A stretch of 64,000 nucleotides of DNA from Pezicula radicicola. Taxonomy: Eukaryota > Ascomycota > Leotiomycetes > Helotiales > Dermateaceae. Below the pieces are notes generated by a model that did not search any database, was not told where the DNA came from, and saw only the letters and a program-made list of their open reading frames with translations. Of the stretch, positions 22,678-34,765 are shown piece after piece (the stretch's first letter is position 1; each line of letters begins with the position of its first letter). A program made the position numbers and the translations under genes. The stretch lies in contig PDUO01000042.1 in the NCBI GenBank assembly GCA_003008705.1, forward strand, positions 64,057 through 128,056, given 5' to 3'.

Positions 22678-24887
22678 CTAGAAGACCCACGCCCCGGGCA
22701 TCGGCATCTCTTCTGTTAACACAGATGGATGAGATTTAGACTCTACCAGCCTATCTAACATTATCTCGCGCTCAACCGAACCCCAAAATTCCCCAGACCA
22801 TGTCGCCATGGAGTCAAATTCTGGAAGTTTCCAATCAGCCACCGAGCTTCCGTACGATATTTCATTAAGCTGTAGATAATCTTCAGTCCGCCTACACGGG
22901 TAACGACGTTTACCACCACACCAGGGCAGAAACAGAAGGATCTCCCTTTGCATCGATTGCTTCTCAAAGAGTTTAGCCTCCTTGCGGCCGTAGCATAAGA
23001 GGTCAACGCCAGAAGTTTGTAGTAGTTCGAGCCAAATGTCAAGCAGTGCTTGAGGATTTTGAGGCAGGGAGTCGTTGGGCCAGTAGAAGCGATATTTAGA
23101 TAAGCTGTTGAAAAGACAGATAAGCGGTGTCTCATAGATAGGCTGACGTCTGGATTCTTCCAGTTCTGTGTCCTCGACCAACTTCCAGTTTGTTTGCCAC
23201 AAGCCGTGAAGGTCTGCCCCGCCTTCAATTAATTCCTTTGCTAGATCTCGCCAACCTTGAGAGTTATGAGTTTTGAAACGGTAGAACGCACCAAACAAAG
23301 TACGAGCACGTCTGTTCCCATATATGTTCTGATGTCCGGTCGGATATCGGGGGCACGAGCTCTGGCCTAGGACATCTGCAACTCCATGCAGTAATGTTTT
23401 TCCATCCTTCATTTTGTGTTTGATGGCTTCAGGAGATATCGGCCCTGGCCCAAGAGCCGCCCGGATCAATTCCGCGTCGTTATCTAGTCCCCATATCATG
23501 AGGCCAATAGCAACTTCAACGCGCTCCTCCAACGGCAGACTGGGCTCATCCATCTCACGCTGCAACTGCTTAAACTCGTCTATCGAACCGCGAAAACTTT
23601 TCAGCATAGATGTAGTAATTTCCCTGTCAGGACGGAGCATTAAAATGCCATTTGCGGCTGCTCCTGGTGGTTGACCACGATAGAAGGCATGCTCAATCCA
23701 AAATTCTAGCGCCCTAATGTTTGGTCAGTGTCATACGTAGCTGTGTTACGAAATGCCATCAATCTACCTGCCTGGTGAATGCGCCGACAAGTTTAGATCC
23801 GCGCCTTGCTCAAGCAAAAAATGGCACATATCTAGCTCACCCCAAAGTGCAGCGTACTGTTTCGCCCGATTGTCAACGTACGCCATATTTAAAGAATCTC
23901 ATCATCTCACCTCAAGAAGAGACCATTCATAAGTCTCATTAATATCATTAGGGATACTAGCCGCTTCGAAAACAACTCTTGGATGCCTTCAATATTACCA
24001 TCCATAATGTGTTTAAACACCGGGGAGCCTTCACTTCTGAAAGTATACGTGCGAATTTGAAATTTCCACCCAGATACATCATTCAAAAATTGGAAAGCCC
24101 AAGCCTGATTTAAGAGCTTTACTTGGAAATCATATTTTGCTGTTGTTTGTTGACGCCATCTGCTTCTCCTGGAATAGTATTCGGGTTCAAAACGTGAAGA
24201 GTGTATTGATGTATGTCTCTCAACTTCAGAGGGGTGCTCGCTTTCCACGATTGTAGTTGATGTGGGAGAGTCAGAGGAGTGCAAATCAACGTGGGGTTTT
24301 TGGGCGGGCATCTGAATAGTTGTCATAATTTCAGTCATCCGAGTGATTATGATGTCTGGTTGCTGCTGAATAAGGGCCCTGCAAATGGTCAGTCTCAGTC
24401 CTAGCCAAAGCATGAGACACTATACTGAAGACCTGGTAATATACCTCGTATAACATTGATAAGCCAATGACAATAACCTAACAGAACTCTCCAACCTTGA
24501 TTTGTATTTATCCATCTTATTTTTATCTAAAATTACCTTGGCCGAAGCCCATTTTCTCTTCAGTCCACTTTGATGAAGGACATCATTTCCGAGGTCGTCG
24601 ACAAGCTTTTTGAGACGATCAGCTCCTCTTTTGCAGTGTTTGATACATTGTGAAGCGGCAGCTTGATCTAGCAATGCACTCGACATCGGACTCCGAGCGC
24701 GGTCATCTTGAATATCGCAGAGAAGAAGTTGAAGATTCTCGATCTCTTCAACTAGCATTTGAATGTCTTCGGGTGTTTCTTTTAATTGCGACCAGAAGTC
24801 CTTCAGTTTGGCAAGGCTGGAAGCAATCTGAACAGCAAGCGTGCCAATTCCGATGCCGCTGGCAATGACACCGACTAACTCTGCCAT
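22678..24887 (-). CDS. STAND-type N-terminal domain protein with ankyrin-like region, apparent frameshift
   Basis: Exon 1 starts MAELVGVIASGIGIGTLAVQ and carries the helical N-terminal domain seen in fungal STAND/NLR-like proteins (LKETPEDIQMLVEEIENLQ, then IKHCKRGADRLKKLVDDLG and RKWASAKVILDKNKMDKYKS). The next exon contains NIEGIQELFSKRL. A 54-base intron then leads to YAALWGELDMCHFLLEQGAD, which looks like an ankyrin repeat. A last exon of about 330 residues contains WRDLAKELIEGGADLHGLW. Introns are canonical. One problem remains: near 23950-23962 the frame changes by one base between FSKRL and PNDINETYEWSLLE, and no intron fits. The copy is either a recent null or carries a sequence error. 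Such proteins are linked to fungal non-self recognition, but this one has no NACHT/NB-ARC core. Confidence 0.65.
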
Positions 24888-26349
24888 TTTGGGTCCTAGA
24901 CGTGTCGGATACAGAAGTTTGACAAGGCCACTGACTTACTCTCATCTCTTGTTGAGAAGGCTTTCGAGGGCAGCGAGAAGAAGCGGTCATCTTCACTTTA
25001 TCTTGCGACTCTCCTGGCAACACAGCCACCCCACATATCTGTACCACCATCACAGCCTCTGCCAGCATATCGTTACTACAACCAATCATGGTACCAACTG
25101 TCGCGTTTTAAGAGTGGCTCGCAGAAACAAATAAACCACGAATCCAATAAGGTAATTAACGACCTGAGGTTTGCGCATGCAGTACATTCTCTAGCCCTTA
25201 CTATTCACATCAAAAGCTTAAGGCGAAATATAACCAATGACAGCTTATGCAAGAAGCGGTACTATTCACTTGAAATAACAGTTGATTCTCTGCGAAACCC
25301 ACTTCTTGTTCTTCATCTACTCGCACAACGATGGAATACATTCCTACTTTTGCTACCTTTGCAGCGCTGAATTCTTAAATGCCTGTCAGAGCCACTAGCA
25401 GCCACTGTCTTATTCGACAAAATCTTTGTGCATAAGGATGGAAACGGCGAACTGGCTCGCAGCGTCCCTTCACGGCGCCAACGTTTCGTGCAGACGCAGT
25501 AATGTAAAGCTCCCTTTATGTTTCCAGCCATAATATATAACGGCGCATCGAAAGCCAAGCCAGAGGCCAGGGAGAAAGGAAGACGTTGAGAATGACTGAT
25601 TTCTGTGAAGAGCTCTTCGACGGAGGGCTGCTGAACGACTTTGACCGTCTGCCGGCTTCGGGGAGGATAATGATGATACCGATGCCTCCATATTGGAGTG
25701 CCTAAAGCCCATAAGATGGAGCGATCTCTTTGGGTTAACATGTCAGTTTGCTTGTCGGGGTTCTGGAAGATAAGCCAGGAAAGGAAAGGAGAGTAGCAAG
25801 ATAGGTCAAAATGACCTTGGCTTGCTCAATTGCAATGCCATCATATGCCTCATTCGACTGGTCAATTGGTGGACGAGTTTGAGGTAATATAGCATCTCTC
25901 TTGGAGTCGTTGTGAAGTGGATGATGTTGATTGCTAGCATGTCTCGTGATGTTGAATCCTCCTTCTAGAGCCTCGGTGCTTGGCCGCCAGTGATTACATA
26001 AGCTGCTTACAGCCAAATGCTACACCAAACCATGATCAGAATCCACCTAAGAATACGTCCAAACCTATGGAGCAATCATAATAATCCATTCGAAGCTAGC
26101 AGTGTATTCACTCCTATTAAGCCCGCGAAGCTCTGCTTCGTATATTGCAAATCCATCAAGATTTCTGCCGTCTCTTTGCGCTGGTGTCGTCATCGAAGCA
26201 TCTCTTGTGACCACCGAGTCTCACAGTTCAGTGGCAAACTTCAAATTTATACTTTTTGGTAGTAGCTATTTCATAATACTACAAGCCAGACTTTAATATG
26301 GGAGTACAATAAGAGCTCGTAAAGACAGTCACTCTTTGAAGAACATCTT
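24888..26349. other. Long intergenic region, possible unrecognised remnant
   Basis: Two abutting minus-strand open frames (25735-26016 and 25313-25741) contain EAYDGIAIEQAKVILTYLAT and LPFSLASGLAFDAPLYIMAG, which look protein-like, but I recognise no family and no start. They could be a decayed gene. Nothing else supportable. Confidence 0.4.
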
Positions 26350-27754
26350 TTACAAACCCCACGGGAAGGTTTCGGTGAGCGGTAATGCTGTCTGTGGTTG
26401 ATGGACTTCAAGAGGTTTCAGCGCCATCGTCCCATCAAACCAAATATATCCATCAAATTGCTGCCCAAGGACGGCTTCGACGTACTCAGCTTCTGGCTCT
26501 GTGTTATCAGGGTCATAAATGATACCGATATAACGTTCCTTACGCTTCCCCAAATGTTCCAGTAGCTGCCCATCACACTTCTCAATCCGAAGATCAAGAA
26601 AGAATCTTGAAATTCCGGTCTGGTGTGCCAGAGCCTCGAAAGAACCACTGATGCTTGGAGGGATCTTCAGGTACTCCATATCTGCACCCCATTCTTTGGC
26701 AGCGGCTACAGTCCCAGTATGCGTGCCGCATCCAATAATTGCTACATCTTTCCCAAAAGTCTCTCGTGCTAGCCGCCCGAGGTTTAGATCTCCCCATTGC
26801 CAGTTATTGGACATTGCTCTCATATCTCCAGCATGGCTATTGTGTGCCCAGACGACAGCTTTCGCGCCATCACCTCTGTGGGTGAGGATGCGACTCAGCG
26901 TCTTGATCATATGCGAAGCTCGTAGATTCCACGAAGCAGCAAGGTCGTTGTCTTCATACATGGCTTTGTAAAATCGATCTGCGTCTTTTCGAAAAAAAAA
27001 AATTAGTATGTCTTTGGCCAATTGAAGGATATTTCTTACCAGCTACAAGTTGCGCATTCTGTTCGCTACTAAAGAGCTCTTCCCGCTCGGTATAGTTGTC
27101 ATGTTGCCCATTGTCCAACCTCTTCTTCAAAAGATCATTCAGCAAGGTAACAACTTCAGGCAGAGCAGCCTTCGACATCGCAGATATAGTCTCAGGCCGG
27201 TTCTCACCCATATGTTTAAGCCACGGCTGGACTTTAGCATATCGCTCCCTCGCCTCCTTAGCCAACTCCGGATTCTCCTGCGCATGATCCGCCAGATAAT
27301 TAATAACAGCTTCCATAGAAGTTCCCATACTAAAAATATCCAATCCGTAAAATCCTACAAGCTCTTGAACGGGACGACTTTTATTATGTTGGCGAAGCCA
27401 GTCGACGAAGTCATTGAATTCATCATTCCTCCATACCCAACGTGGAAAACGGTCGAATGGGACCCCAGTTCCTGATTTCGTGCCTAGTCGTCGACGAATG
27501 TGGAAATCGATGGATTCGGCATCCGGCCAGTCGGCTTCTGCTGCTACGATGGTGAATCCGTGGTTTTCGATCAGATGTTGAGTTATTCTCGCACGCGCTG
27601 TGTAGAATTCGGAGGTCCCATGGCTAGCACTACCTAGGATAACGACTTTGTATTTTCCAAAATCATCGAAATTGTTTCCGAAGGAAGGATCAGCGATAGA
27701 TGGAAGTGAAGTGACGTTTTTCTTCAAAAGATTCACGATGTCTAACTCGGCCAT
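26350..27754 (-). CDS. Erythromycin-esterase-like hydrolase
   Basis: Two exons (27754-27040 and 26984-26350) separated by a 55-base intron give 449 residues starting MAELDIVNLLKKN. The protein matches the Ere/EreA superfamily (PF05139). It has GSASHGTSEFYTARA with the catalytic-type histidine, VAAEADWPDAESIDFHIRRR with the essential glutamate, DFVDWLRQHN and GFYGLDIFSMGTSMEAV. After the intron come WNLRASHMIKTL, the second histidine in VVWAHNSHAGDMRA, and LGRLARETFGKDVAIIGCG. Bacterial members hydrolyse the macrolide ring or related esters. Fungal homologs are widespread and their substrates unknown. All active-site landmarks are present and the frame is intact. Twenty-eight extra upstream codons are open, but the ATG at 27754 fits family length. 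Confidence 0.88.
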
Positions 27755-29557
27755 TATGACTAAATGGTAATTTGAAATCGAAATTGTGGCTTTCGGATGG
27801 CAATTCAGTAGTTCGCACACTTTAAAGATCCAGAACATATCTATAGGTGATGCTCTCTATCTTATTTACATCTGCGTGGTACGATGTCAATACCATTATA
27901 ACTTGTCACATACACCCCTTCTCTTCGGAATAGGTATTTCACGAGACATTGACCAATAAGATACCGCATTTCCAAAAAGTGATGCAAAGTCGCCTTATAC
28001 AAAGTTTTTCAAGTAAACGTAATAAAAACTATATCTCATTAATTATGGAGGATTTCCGAAAGCCTCGTACTGTACTACTATATGCCTAAGTGAACGGTTA
28101 TGGTTGCGGGGTCTATATAGACTGCACGTTGCGAGGATTTATAGAGGATTGTGATAGCTACAGTGCACCGGTGCGCCAAACTTTGATTTGAATAACTTAT
28201 TTAATCCAAGTTCACTTCTCATTGGCTCAAGTAACTCACTTGATCCGAGTAGGATCCGAGTAGGTTACTTTAGGTAGGTAACTAATACTAGCCTAACAGC
28301 ACTCATTAGGTATACCTAACTCCTACTGCGGCGCAGTGCATGATTACGCGCTCTACAAACACAGTTTAAACACCGCAAGTAAACTTTGGTTTAATTGGCT
28401 AGTATTACTTTGTAGTTCCTTTAGATTGTCGTTACTTTTAATAGCAAAAGCGATAGAAGGACTCATTCTTCAGTACAGGTGCATTGCTGTGGCAATTCAG
28501 CAGCATTGGTTGCCAATTGCAGATGCTGATAGGAGTATTTTGTCTGGAACCCAGACATTATAGCCCTAAAAGTACCAAACGCTACGGTCAGGATCAGAAT
28601 AAGAACTGCCAACCAAAATGTATACCGTTGTAAGACATTTCAGCGGCTATGAAAAAGCTGTGTCATAGATGGAGGTGGAGATATAACTCGGTATAATGTC
28701 TTAACAGGCAATCTCCACAGAAGTTAAAGTCTGAGAGATATAGAGGTCCTGGATAATCAGGGGGGGTGGGGGTTGGTCACCCAGAGTTTGTCCTCTCTTA
28801 AGAAACTCGCGTGTTCTATCATCCCATATTAGGAATAAGAAGTTCATCGTCAACATGTATTCTTCGATGATATTGTTTGATATAACTTTAAAACCACCAT
28901 ACTAGTCAGCTTTGTTCAGACATATTTCAGTTGCGAGTTCACACTAACTTTTTTTGTAAGCAGCGAAGGTAAGGTTTTAATGGACAAATCTTGAGCCTCC
29001 TTCTACTGTCCAACTCCAGATGTTTTGTAAAAGCACTTCTGCCTACATCAAGAGATAACTCAAATTTTGTACTGTATGACTTGTTGTATTATACTCAACC
29101 TTACGAAGACAGCTCCTTCTCAAAAGGTCGAGTATGTAGCTCATCGCTAAATCTGAGAGGCATCAACCCCTTTCCTACCTCGCTAAACAATGCTCTCCGC
29201 CGTTTCACGTATATTACCTCGATCATCGCCCAGCCGTGTTTCCACTCCCAAATCTCCGGATCACCTCACTTTGATAAACATTTCCCTGTAAGCTTCCCTC
29301 ACTCAAATGAAAAGGCTATTTAAACTTATCTCATCCCATCTCCCCACATCCGTTCTAGATTTATTCCTTTCAGCTACTTCGTACCTTGGCACCAGTATGA
29401 ATATCTAAGGATTCCCGTTTCAAAATCTGGTTTGGTTCTCTACCTCGACCTCTAGCCCTTCTTCCATTCTTTCTCTTTCTCTGAAGTGATAGTGTATTTT
29501 GATCCCAATTTCGGGTTATCACACTCATTTTATATATTCTTTCACCACTACTAGACC
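27755..29557. other. Long A-T-rich intergenic region with ACTTG-rich tract
   Basis: No gene recognised. It contains a second ACTTG-rich tract (about 28190-28310) with a gatccgagtag direct repeat and ggtaggtaact words, and a G-rich run near 28760-28780. The last 300 bases are C-T-rich and are the probable promoter and leader of the GH12 gene. Confidence 0.5.
28190..28310. repeat. ACTTGA/AAGTNA-rich low-complexity tract (copy B)
   Basis: Contains ataacttatttaatccaagt, caagtaactcacttgatccg, a tandem gatccgagtag pair and ggttactttaggtaggtaac. It resembles copy A in word content rather than by a clean alignment. Confidence 0.4.
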
Positions 29558-30898
29558 ATGCCGTCCTTTTTAAAAGCTTTGGTGACTCTGTCATCCGTAG
29601 CTTCCGTTCTTGCATTGCCACAACGACCTGGAGCTCACTCGAAGTTTCGCTTTATTACAATCGCTGCGGATAGTGATGAATGCAAGGCAGGCTCAGTGAC
29701 TACGACCAGCTCTAGCACTGCTGCCCCAATTTTTGCTTCTCCAATTTCAGTGGCTATTTCCTCGGATCCTGCTACCTCTGAATCTTTGTCTTCAGCAATT
29801 GCAACTATTGCTGCCGTAAGCTCGCCACCGGTTCCATATTCTAAGACTTCATCTTCAGTTGTGGTCGTTGGCAGTTCTGCACCTTCCTCTGCAGCGCCAT
29901 CTATCTCCTCAACTTCAGCTTCCGATCCTGTTGGTACCACTTCCTCAAGCTTCACAACACCAGCTGTTTCTACCTCAGCCTCATTGGTCTCCTCAAGCAC
30001 CTCCTCAGCAGCCAGTACAACACCTAGTTCAGCAGCAATTGTGAAAGTCGGTAGCCAGGCTTCTACAGATCTTTGCGGTAATCAAGATTATATCATTTTG
30101 AACGACTCTCCGTGGATCGTTTACAATATGCTCTATAACGCTGATGTCACCGTTGGAACCCAATGTACTTACTATGACTATATGACTACGGCTTCCGATG
30201 GAACTGCGGAGGTAGTCTGGGACAGTATTACTGATATCACCTATGTAGAAAGCACGTAAGTATACTTATCCTCCCTTAATTTTTAAGAATAACATACTAA
30301 AGAAAACCATAGCAACAATGTTCCTAAGGGTTACTCCTTCGTAGGCCTAACTCAAAACCTCGAAACAACAATTGACGCCATCTCCTCCATTCCAACAACC
30401 TACACCTGGGAACGTACCAACACAACAGCATTCAAAGGAAACGTCTGCTACGATTTTATGACAAACGATGTTAAAGGTGATTCCACTTCGACTGACTCCC
30501 ATGAATTGATGCTCTGGTTACAATACGAAGGTGGACAACTTCCAATTGGGTGGGATGCATCTTCTCCATATGCTACCATTGATAGTCTTTTCGGTACGAG
30601 CTGGAAATTGTACCAGGGTGTAAACTCCGATACTGGGATAACTGTTAGTTCTTTGTTGCCGGATACGCAGTTTGATGGAAGTTTTGAGGGGGACTTGAAG
30701 GATTGGCTGCTTGCTATGGGGAATTTGGGGACGTTTACTACTAGTACTTATGTCAATGTTGGAAATGCTGGGTCAGTTTCTCAACCTTTATCATCGTTTG
30801 CATTGATGGCCGGTCGCTAATATTCTTGCAGAACTGAGTTTTTCTATGGTAACGCTGTTATGAATGCGACTTTAGCTCTGCAGATAGACCTTGCATAG
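29558..30898 (+). CDS. Secreted GH12 endo-beta-glucanase/xyloglucanase with N-terminal Ser/Thr linker
   Basis: Three exons (29558-30255, 30313-30771, 30832-30898) give 407 residues. A signal peptide (MPSFLKALVTLSSVASVLAL) is followed by about 140 residues that are mostly Ser, Thr, Ala and Pro, then the GH12 domain. The domain opens with DLCGNQDYIILNDSPWIVYN and TQCTYYDY. The nucleophile glutamate is in SHELMLWLQYEGG and the acid/base glutamate in AGTEFFYGNAVM, in the short last exon. The domain is complete. GH12 enzymes act outside the cell on xyloglucan or beta-1,4-glucan. A long Ser/Thr region before the catalytic domain, with no CBM1 Cys pattern on either side, is uncommon; it is probably a heavily O-glycosylated stalk. 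Confidence 0.92.
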
Positions 30899-31533
30899 AT
30901 ATCAGTCTCGGCACTGAGTAGTTAGAAAGATTGAAGGAGAGCGCAGAGACACCGTGAGAGAAGTAGTGCTGCGTTTTATCCTGTATTATATTACGTTCAG
31001 ATTGTGGTAGCTAGCTATCACGCTTTAAATTCCATGTATATATTTTTCCAGATCATGTAGTCTTACGAACGTCAACGCTGTGTGCCCAGGAATCTCTTAT
31101 TTCATGAATCGGGTTCCCAAATTCATGAAATCAGGTGCTTGGCCATGCTTCATATCGTTACTTTTTCAGCCTGGTGAAACCTAAGCTGGACAAAATATTG
31201 AACATTGCAAGTTAATTTGTAGTCGTATGCGAGCGATTATATTTGAGAGTTGTAAATTGCGTGTAGCTTTACGTTTTCGTTATCAACATATCATTAGAAC
31301 AGAATCACATAGTTGTGAAGATATAGGTAATCGCATAATAGTGCATATAAGGCACGGATAGAAACCTACAGGTAATGCATCCCTTAAGTGATGCAGACGG
31401 TTTCCAATTACTTCGAATAAGATAACTGTGGGGCAAAAAGCATTGGTTCATCTATTATTCCGCATATTACGCCCTAGCAATTAACTATTCTACAGCCATT
31501 AAGTCCTGTTTTACTAAGGATAGTAACTACGTA
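30899..31533. other. Convergent spacer between GH12 and UNC93-like genes
   Basis: No gene. It holds a perfect nested hairpin (31099-31131), listed separately. Confidence 0.6.
31099..31131. repeat. Perfect 11-bp inverted repeat with inner GGG/CCC stem
   Basis: Arms ATTTCATGAAT and ATTCATGAAAT are exact reverse complements around cgggttcccaa, which can itself pair GGG with CCC over a TT loop. It lies about 200 bases past the GH12 stop codon. Confidence 0.7.
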
Positions 31534-33190
31534 CTAAATACCCTTATCATCTGTTCTTTCCGGTCCAAAGACATGTTCTATATCTTCTTGTGACCGACTC
31601 GCAGGTGTAGGAGCAATAGAAGGTTCAGCTTCTCCAACACCCCATGCTGCGTAAGTAGTGACAGGCACACTGAGCATGAAGACAACAAACGCAACGATCA
31701 AGTTCGCCATAATTGAAATATTACTGCTCGATCCAACTCCATAAGCGATTGCAAAGCCCAAGCTCTCAGCTGAACGCAATAAGCCTGTAGTATAGGCCAG
31801 TGTATCAACATGAGCATCGTAGGTTCCCAAAATCCAGTATGTCCACACTACAGAAGCATTGCTTCCAATACCAAAAGTGAAGTTAGTTACTACCAGCATT
31901 ATAGTACTCATAAGCAATACGACTTACCTATAAATGCAGTATACAGCGATAGCTCTGGCATACCCCGGGCTGGTGATGTCTAGTGATGGCGTTGGGTGAG
32001 TATTCTGCATTTCAGTCTGCAGGACAAAGTTATAGACCCATTGTGCGATATAAATAGCCAACATAGACCACCATCCCACATTAGCCAACATCCATCTCGT
32101 CTTGAAAATTTTCTTGGAGTCCAACAGCCAGCCCCATAGAACAGTGGCGAGTGTACCGACAAGAGTTGAGACGAACCCAGCAAGAGCTCTACCTCGCACG
32201 GTAAAGTACTCGGTTAGGTATAGACCCTGATATGTTCCGCTCCAGCGTACAGTAATGAAGATTGGAAGAAGAAGAAGAATGTGCTTCATCTTGCATGCAG
32301 CCCATAGTCCTTTCATGCCATCGGATAAAGATACAAATTTGCCATTGGAGCTGAATGTTGGCTTGGTTCCGTCTTTTCGGATCAGCTTTTGAGGAGGTGA
32401 GATTGTTAGTGCTAGTGGAAGGCCTGCGCATGAAAGTCCAATCATGATAAGGTATGTCTTTGGACTGATGCTACCCTTCTGATCATTATTAATGTTTACG
32501 GCGAGAGTTATTGAATTGCCGATGATTGAGCCAATTTTATTCAAGGCCATCCAAATCGCGACTAAGTGACTGTTAGCTTTATGTTTGTTTCACGACAATC
32601 GGATCTCTTACTATAAGTTCCACGCTTGTCAAGTTCAGGGTAACCAACGGCAATGGCAGCTTCAGAAACCCAGAGTGCTGCGGCCTATTACAATTAGTTT
32701 CTGTAACATTTGGAATTTAAAAGGCCAATGACTGGTTCATCTCGAGAAGGTTAAAATAGGACATACCGAGAAACCACAGGTTACAGATCCAAAAAGTAAG
32801 AACCATTGTGTTCCATAAACACTATTGCAGTATAATGCAGCAAAATAAGGCACATAACCAAGGGTTCCAAAGACGAGAACCCATTTCAAATTAAAGCGGT
32901 TGCCAACTACTGCGAAGAGTGGGGCAGTAACAATCATGATCACGTACGTGATAACATTGGAAGTGTTGACAAAGTACGGACTGGCAAGACCACCGGCCCC
33001 GAGACCTATCTCAAGAGTCAGCAGTTATTTGAAGACAAAGCCTAGGTTACATACTGTTCAAAGCATCCCAAATACCAGGTTGTGTAAAGCTGACCAGACC
33101 TAGGATAATCGCTTGATACAGTGTTCCTCTATACCACCGGTGGAGCGTTCCAGCCATCTCGTATCTTGGGGTAGAATCGCCCTCCGTCAT
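31534..33190 (-). CDS. UNC93-like MFS membrane protein
   Basis: About six exons give a twelve-helix-type protein starting MTEGDSTPRYEMAG. It matches the fungal UNC93-like/DUF895 MFS family. The first helix contains GLVSFTQPGIWDALN, then APLFAVVGNRFNLKWVLVFG and LYCNSVYGTQWFLLFG. Next come AALWVSEAAIAVGYPE and IWMALNKIGSIIGNSITLAV. Late segments include TEYFTVRGRALAGFVSTLVG, NASVVWTYWILGTYD, TGLLRSAESLGFAIAYGVGS and a hydrophilic tail. The frames join at canonical introns (for example 31926-31862), giving CIYSNASVV. No lesion found. Substrates of fungal members are unknown; the family relates to animal UNC-93, a channel regulator. Confidence 0.88.
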
Positions 33191-34339
33191 GTTGAAGGTT
33201 GAGATTAACTAAGAGACAAGCAAAAATTCCCTGGCTGAAGAAAACTTGAAGATAGATACTGGTGAGCAATTCTTAAGGAAAGTCATTCTCCCCCTGTACG
33301 GCTATTACAGAGAGCCCCACAGCGATGTCGTGCTTTCTCGTTAAGCAGTTTTTCATGTTAAGCGACGATCATCAACTAGTAATGGAGGCATTATTGCACG
33401 CTATTCTCATGAAATTACTCATACTAACCATGAATCAGGACAATTCAAGCGATGAAATGTCTGTTCAGCGATACAAATAGCTGTAGCTCATTTCCTCATA
33501 ATACCATCTGCCTTTTTTGAAACTTTTCGTTGAATGCCTATTATATCCCAATATTGACTCTTCAAATTTCATTTTCGTGATGTCAAGTGTCGTGCCTCAA
33601 CAGCTGATCAACTCTAAGTGCACAGCACATTTCTAAATCTTGTCTCTCCTGTTTGCCTTAAAGAAAAAAAGTATTCAATAACGATTAACTTCATCACCTG
33701 CGCTAACTATGGTGGAAGGCACTCTCTTGTTGCAGGGTACAAAAGGTACAACTAGTCTCCACAAGCCGTTGAAATTTTCCAAATATTACGTCGCCTAGCT
33801 CCGATTCTCGTCCGGTTGAAAGCGTCAGCCAACCCTCGGCAAGGAATTCCGATTCTGTCACGGGACCTAACTTCAAGTAGATGCTTCGGTGGTATAAAAA
33901 GAACGTATTAAGTATTGCAATATGTTGTCTTCATTTCTAAGTGGGAAGTAGACTTTTGCTTCCATTTAGTCTGATTAACCTTTGTCATAGGACCGATTTC
34001 TCTGGTTCGCTTAAAAAATGGGGCTTGATCGGGGGCTCGCTTGTAGTCATAGGTCTACTGGTGTACCATTTGATGTATCATTCATATCTGTAACTAGATT
34101 TCCAGACGTTGTTTGGCACTTCGGAAGGCCCACAAAAGGATACTGGCTAGATGCTCGCCTTGCTTTGGCGATATAAACCAGAAATGAACCCAAATATACC
34201 AACCAAAAGTCAAAATGTTCACCTTATTCGCCTTGTTCATATCAGCAAAGAGTCAATGGATACTAGGCACCTCTTTTTTTCAGCAAAAAGTTTTCAGACT
34301 TCAGGCTCCAGTCTCAGTTGCTTGAGCCGATATTGCATA
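33191..34339. other. Intergenic region upstream of UNC93-like gene
   Basis: No gene recognised. The part next to 33190 is the UNC93-like promoter. Confidence 0.5.
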
Positions 34340-34765
34340 TCCCTCTGCGCCTTTCCCATCCTCATCCAACGCAAATGCCGTATCACATGGCCCATTAGCA
34401 CTAAATCACAATCCCTTCCAAATCACACTCCCATTCGCAGCTTGATAAGTTCTACCATACAATAGTGCACCTTTCTCATTATACTCTCTCTGACCGGAAT
34501 CGACGCTTTGTACAATCACCGGGATGATGTTCTAGACCTCGAATGGTTTAGGATGGTAATTGCAGAAGGTTATGGTCTCGTTGAAGTTTGAACTGTAAAT
34601 TCCTTGGAATGATCGGACGGTTTGTGGATTGAAAAGTGGCAGTTGAAGGTGTTTGGGATATTTGGACCTTGGGCTATAACGAGGGAGAGATATGCTGCTA
34701 TTGGGAGTCTTGTATATAGGGGAAACATTGTCGTAGGCATAAGCGGAACAGAAGTACAATGTTAG
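34340..34765 (-). pseudogene. Broken small gene, secreted-protein-like
   Basis: One minus-strand frame is protein-like for about 140 codons but is cut twice. Reading down it gives FNPQTVRSFQGIYSSNFNET with ITFCNYHPKPFEV, then TAG, then NIIPVIVQSVDSGQREYN and GALLYGRTYQAANGSVIWKG, then TGA, then FSANGPCDTAFALDEDGKG. The frame is kept across both stops, so point mutations rather than indels are likely. N-glycosylation sites and scattered cysteines suggest a secreted protein. I do not recognise a named family. A start codon with a clean signal peptide is not evident. Confidence 0.5.

Noticed and set aside
6768..23640. Idea that the oxygenase, transporter, esterase, ABC transporter and esterase relic form a secondary-metabolite cluster
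   Set aside because: No polyketide synthase, NRPS, terpene synthase, prenyltransferase or pathway regulator is present; adjacency alone is weak.
23880..23905. Tandem TGA stops in the STAND-N/ankyrin-like gene
   Set aside because: They fall inside a canonical 54-base intron that joins SLLE to YAALWGEL in frame.
25313..26016. Two abutting minus-strand frames with protein-like stretches
   Set aside because: They might be a remnant, but I could not find a family, a start or a splice that joins them, so no gene is called.
28755..28785. G-rich run as a possible G-quadruplex
   Set aside because: Only two long G runs are present, which is too little for a clear four-tract motif.
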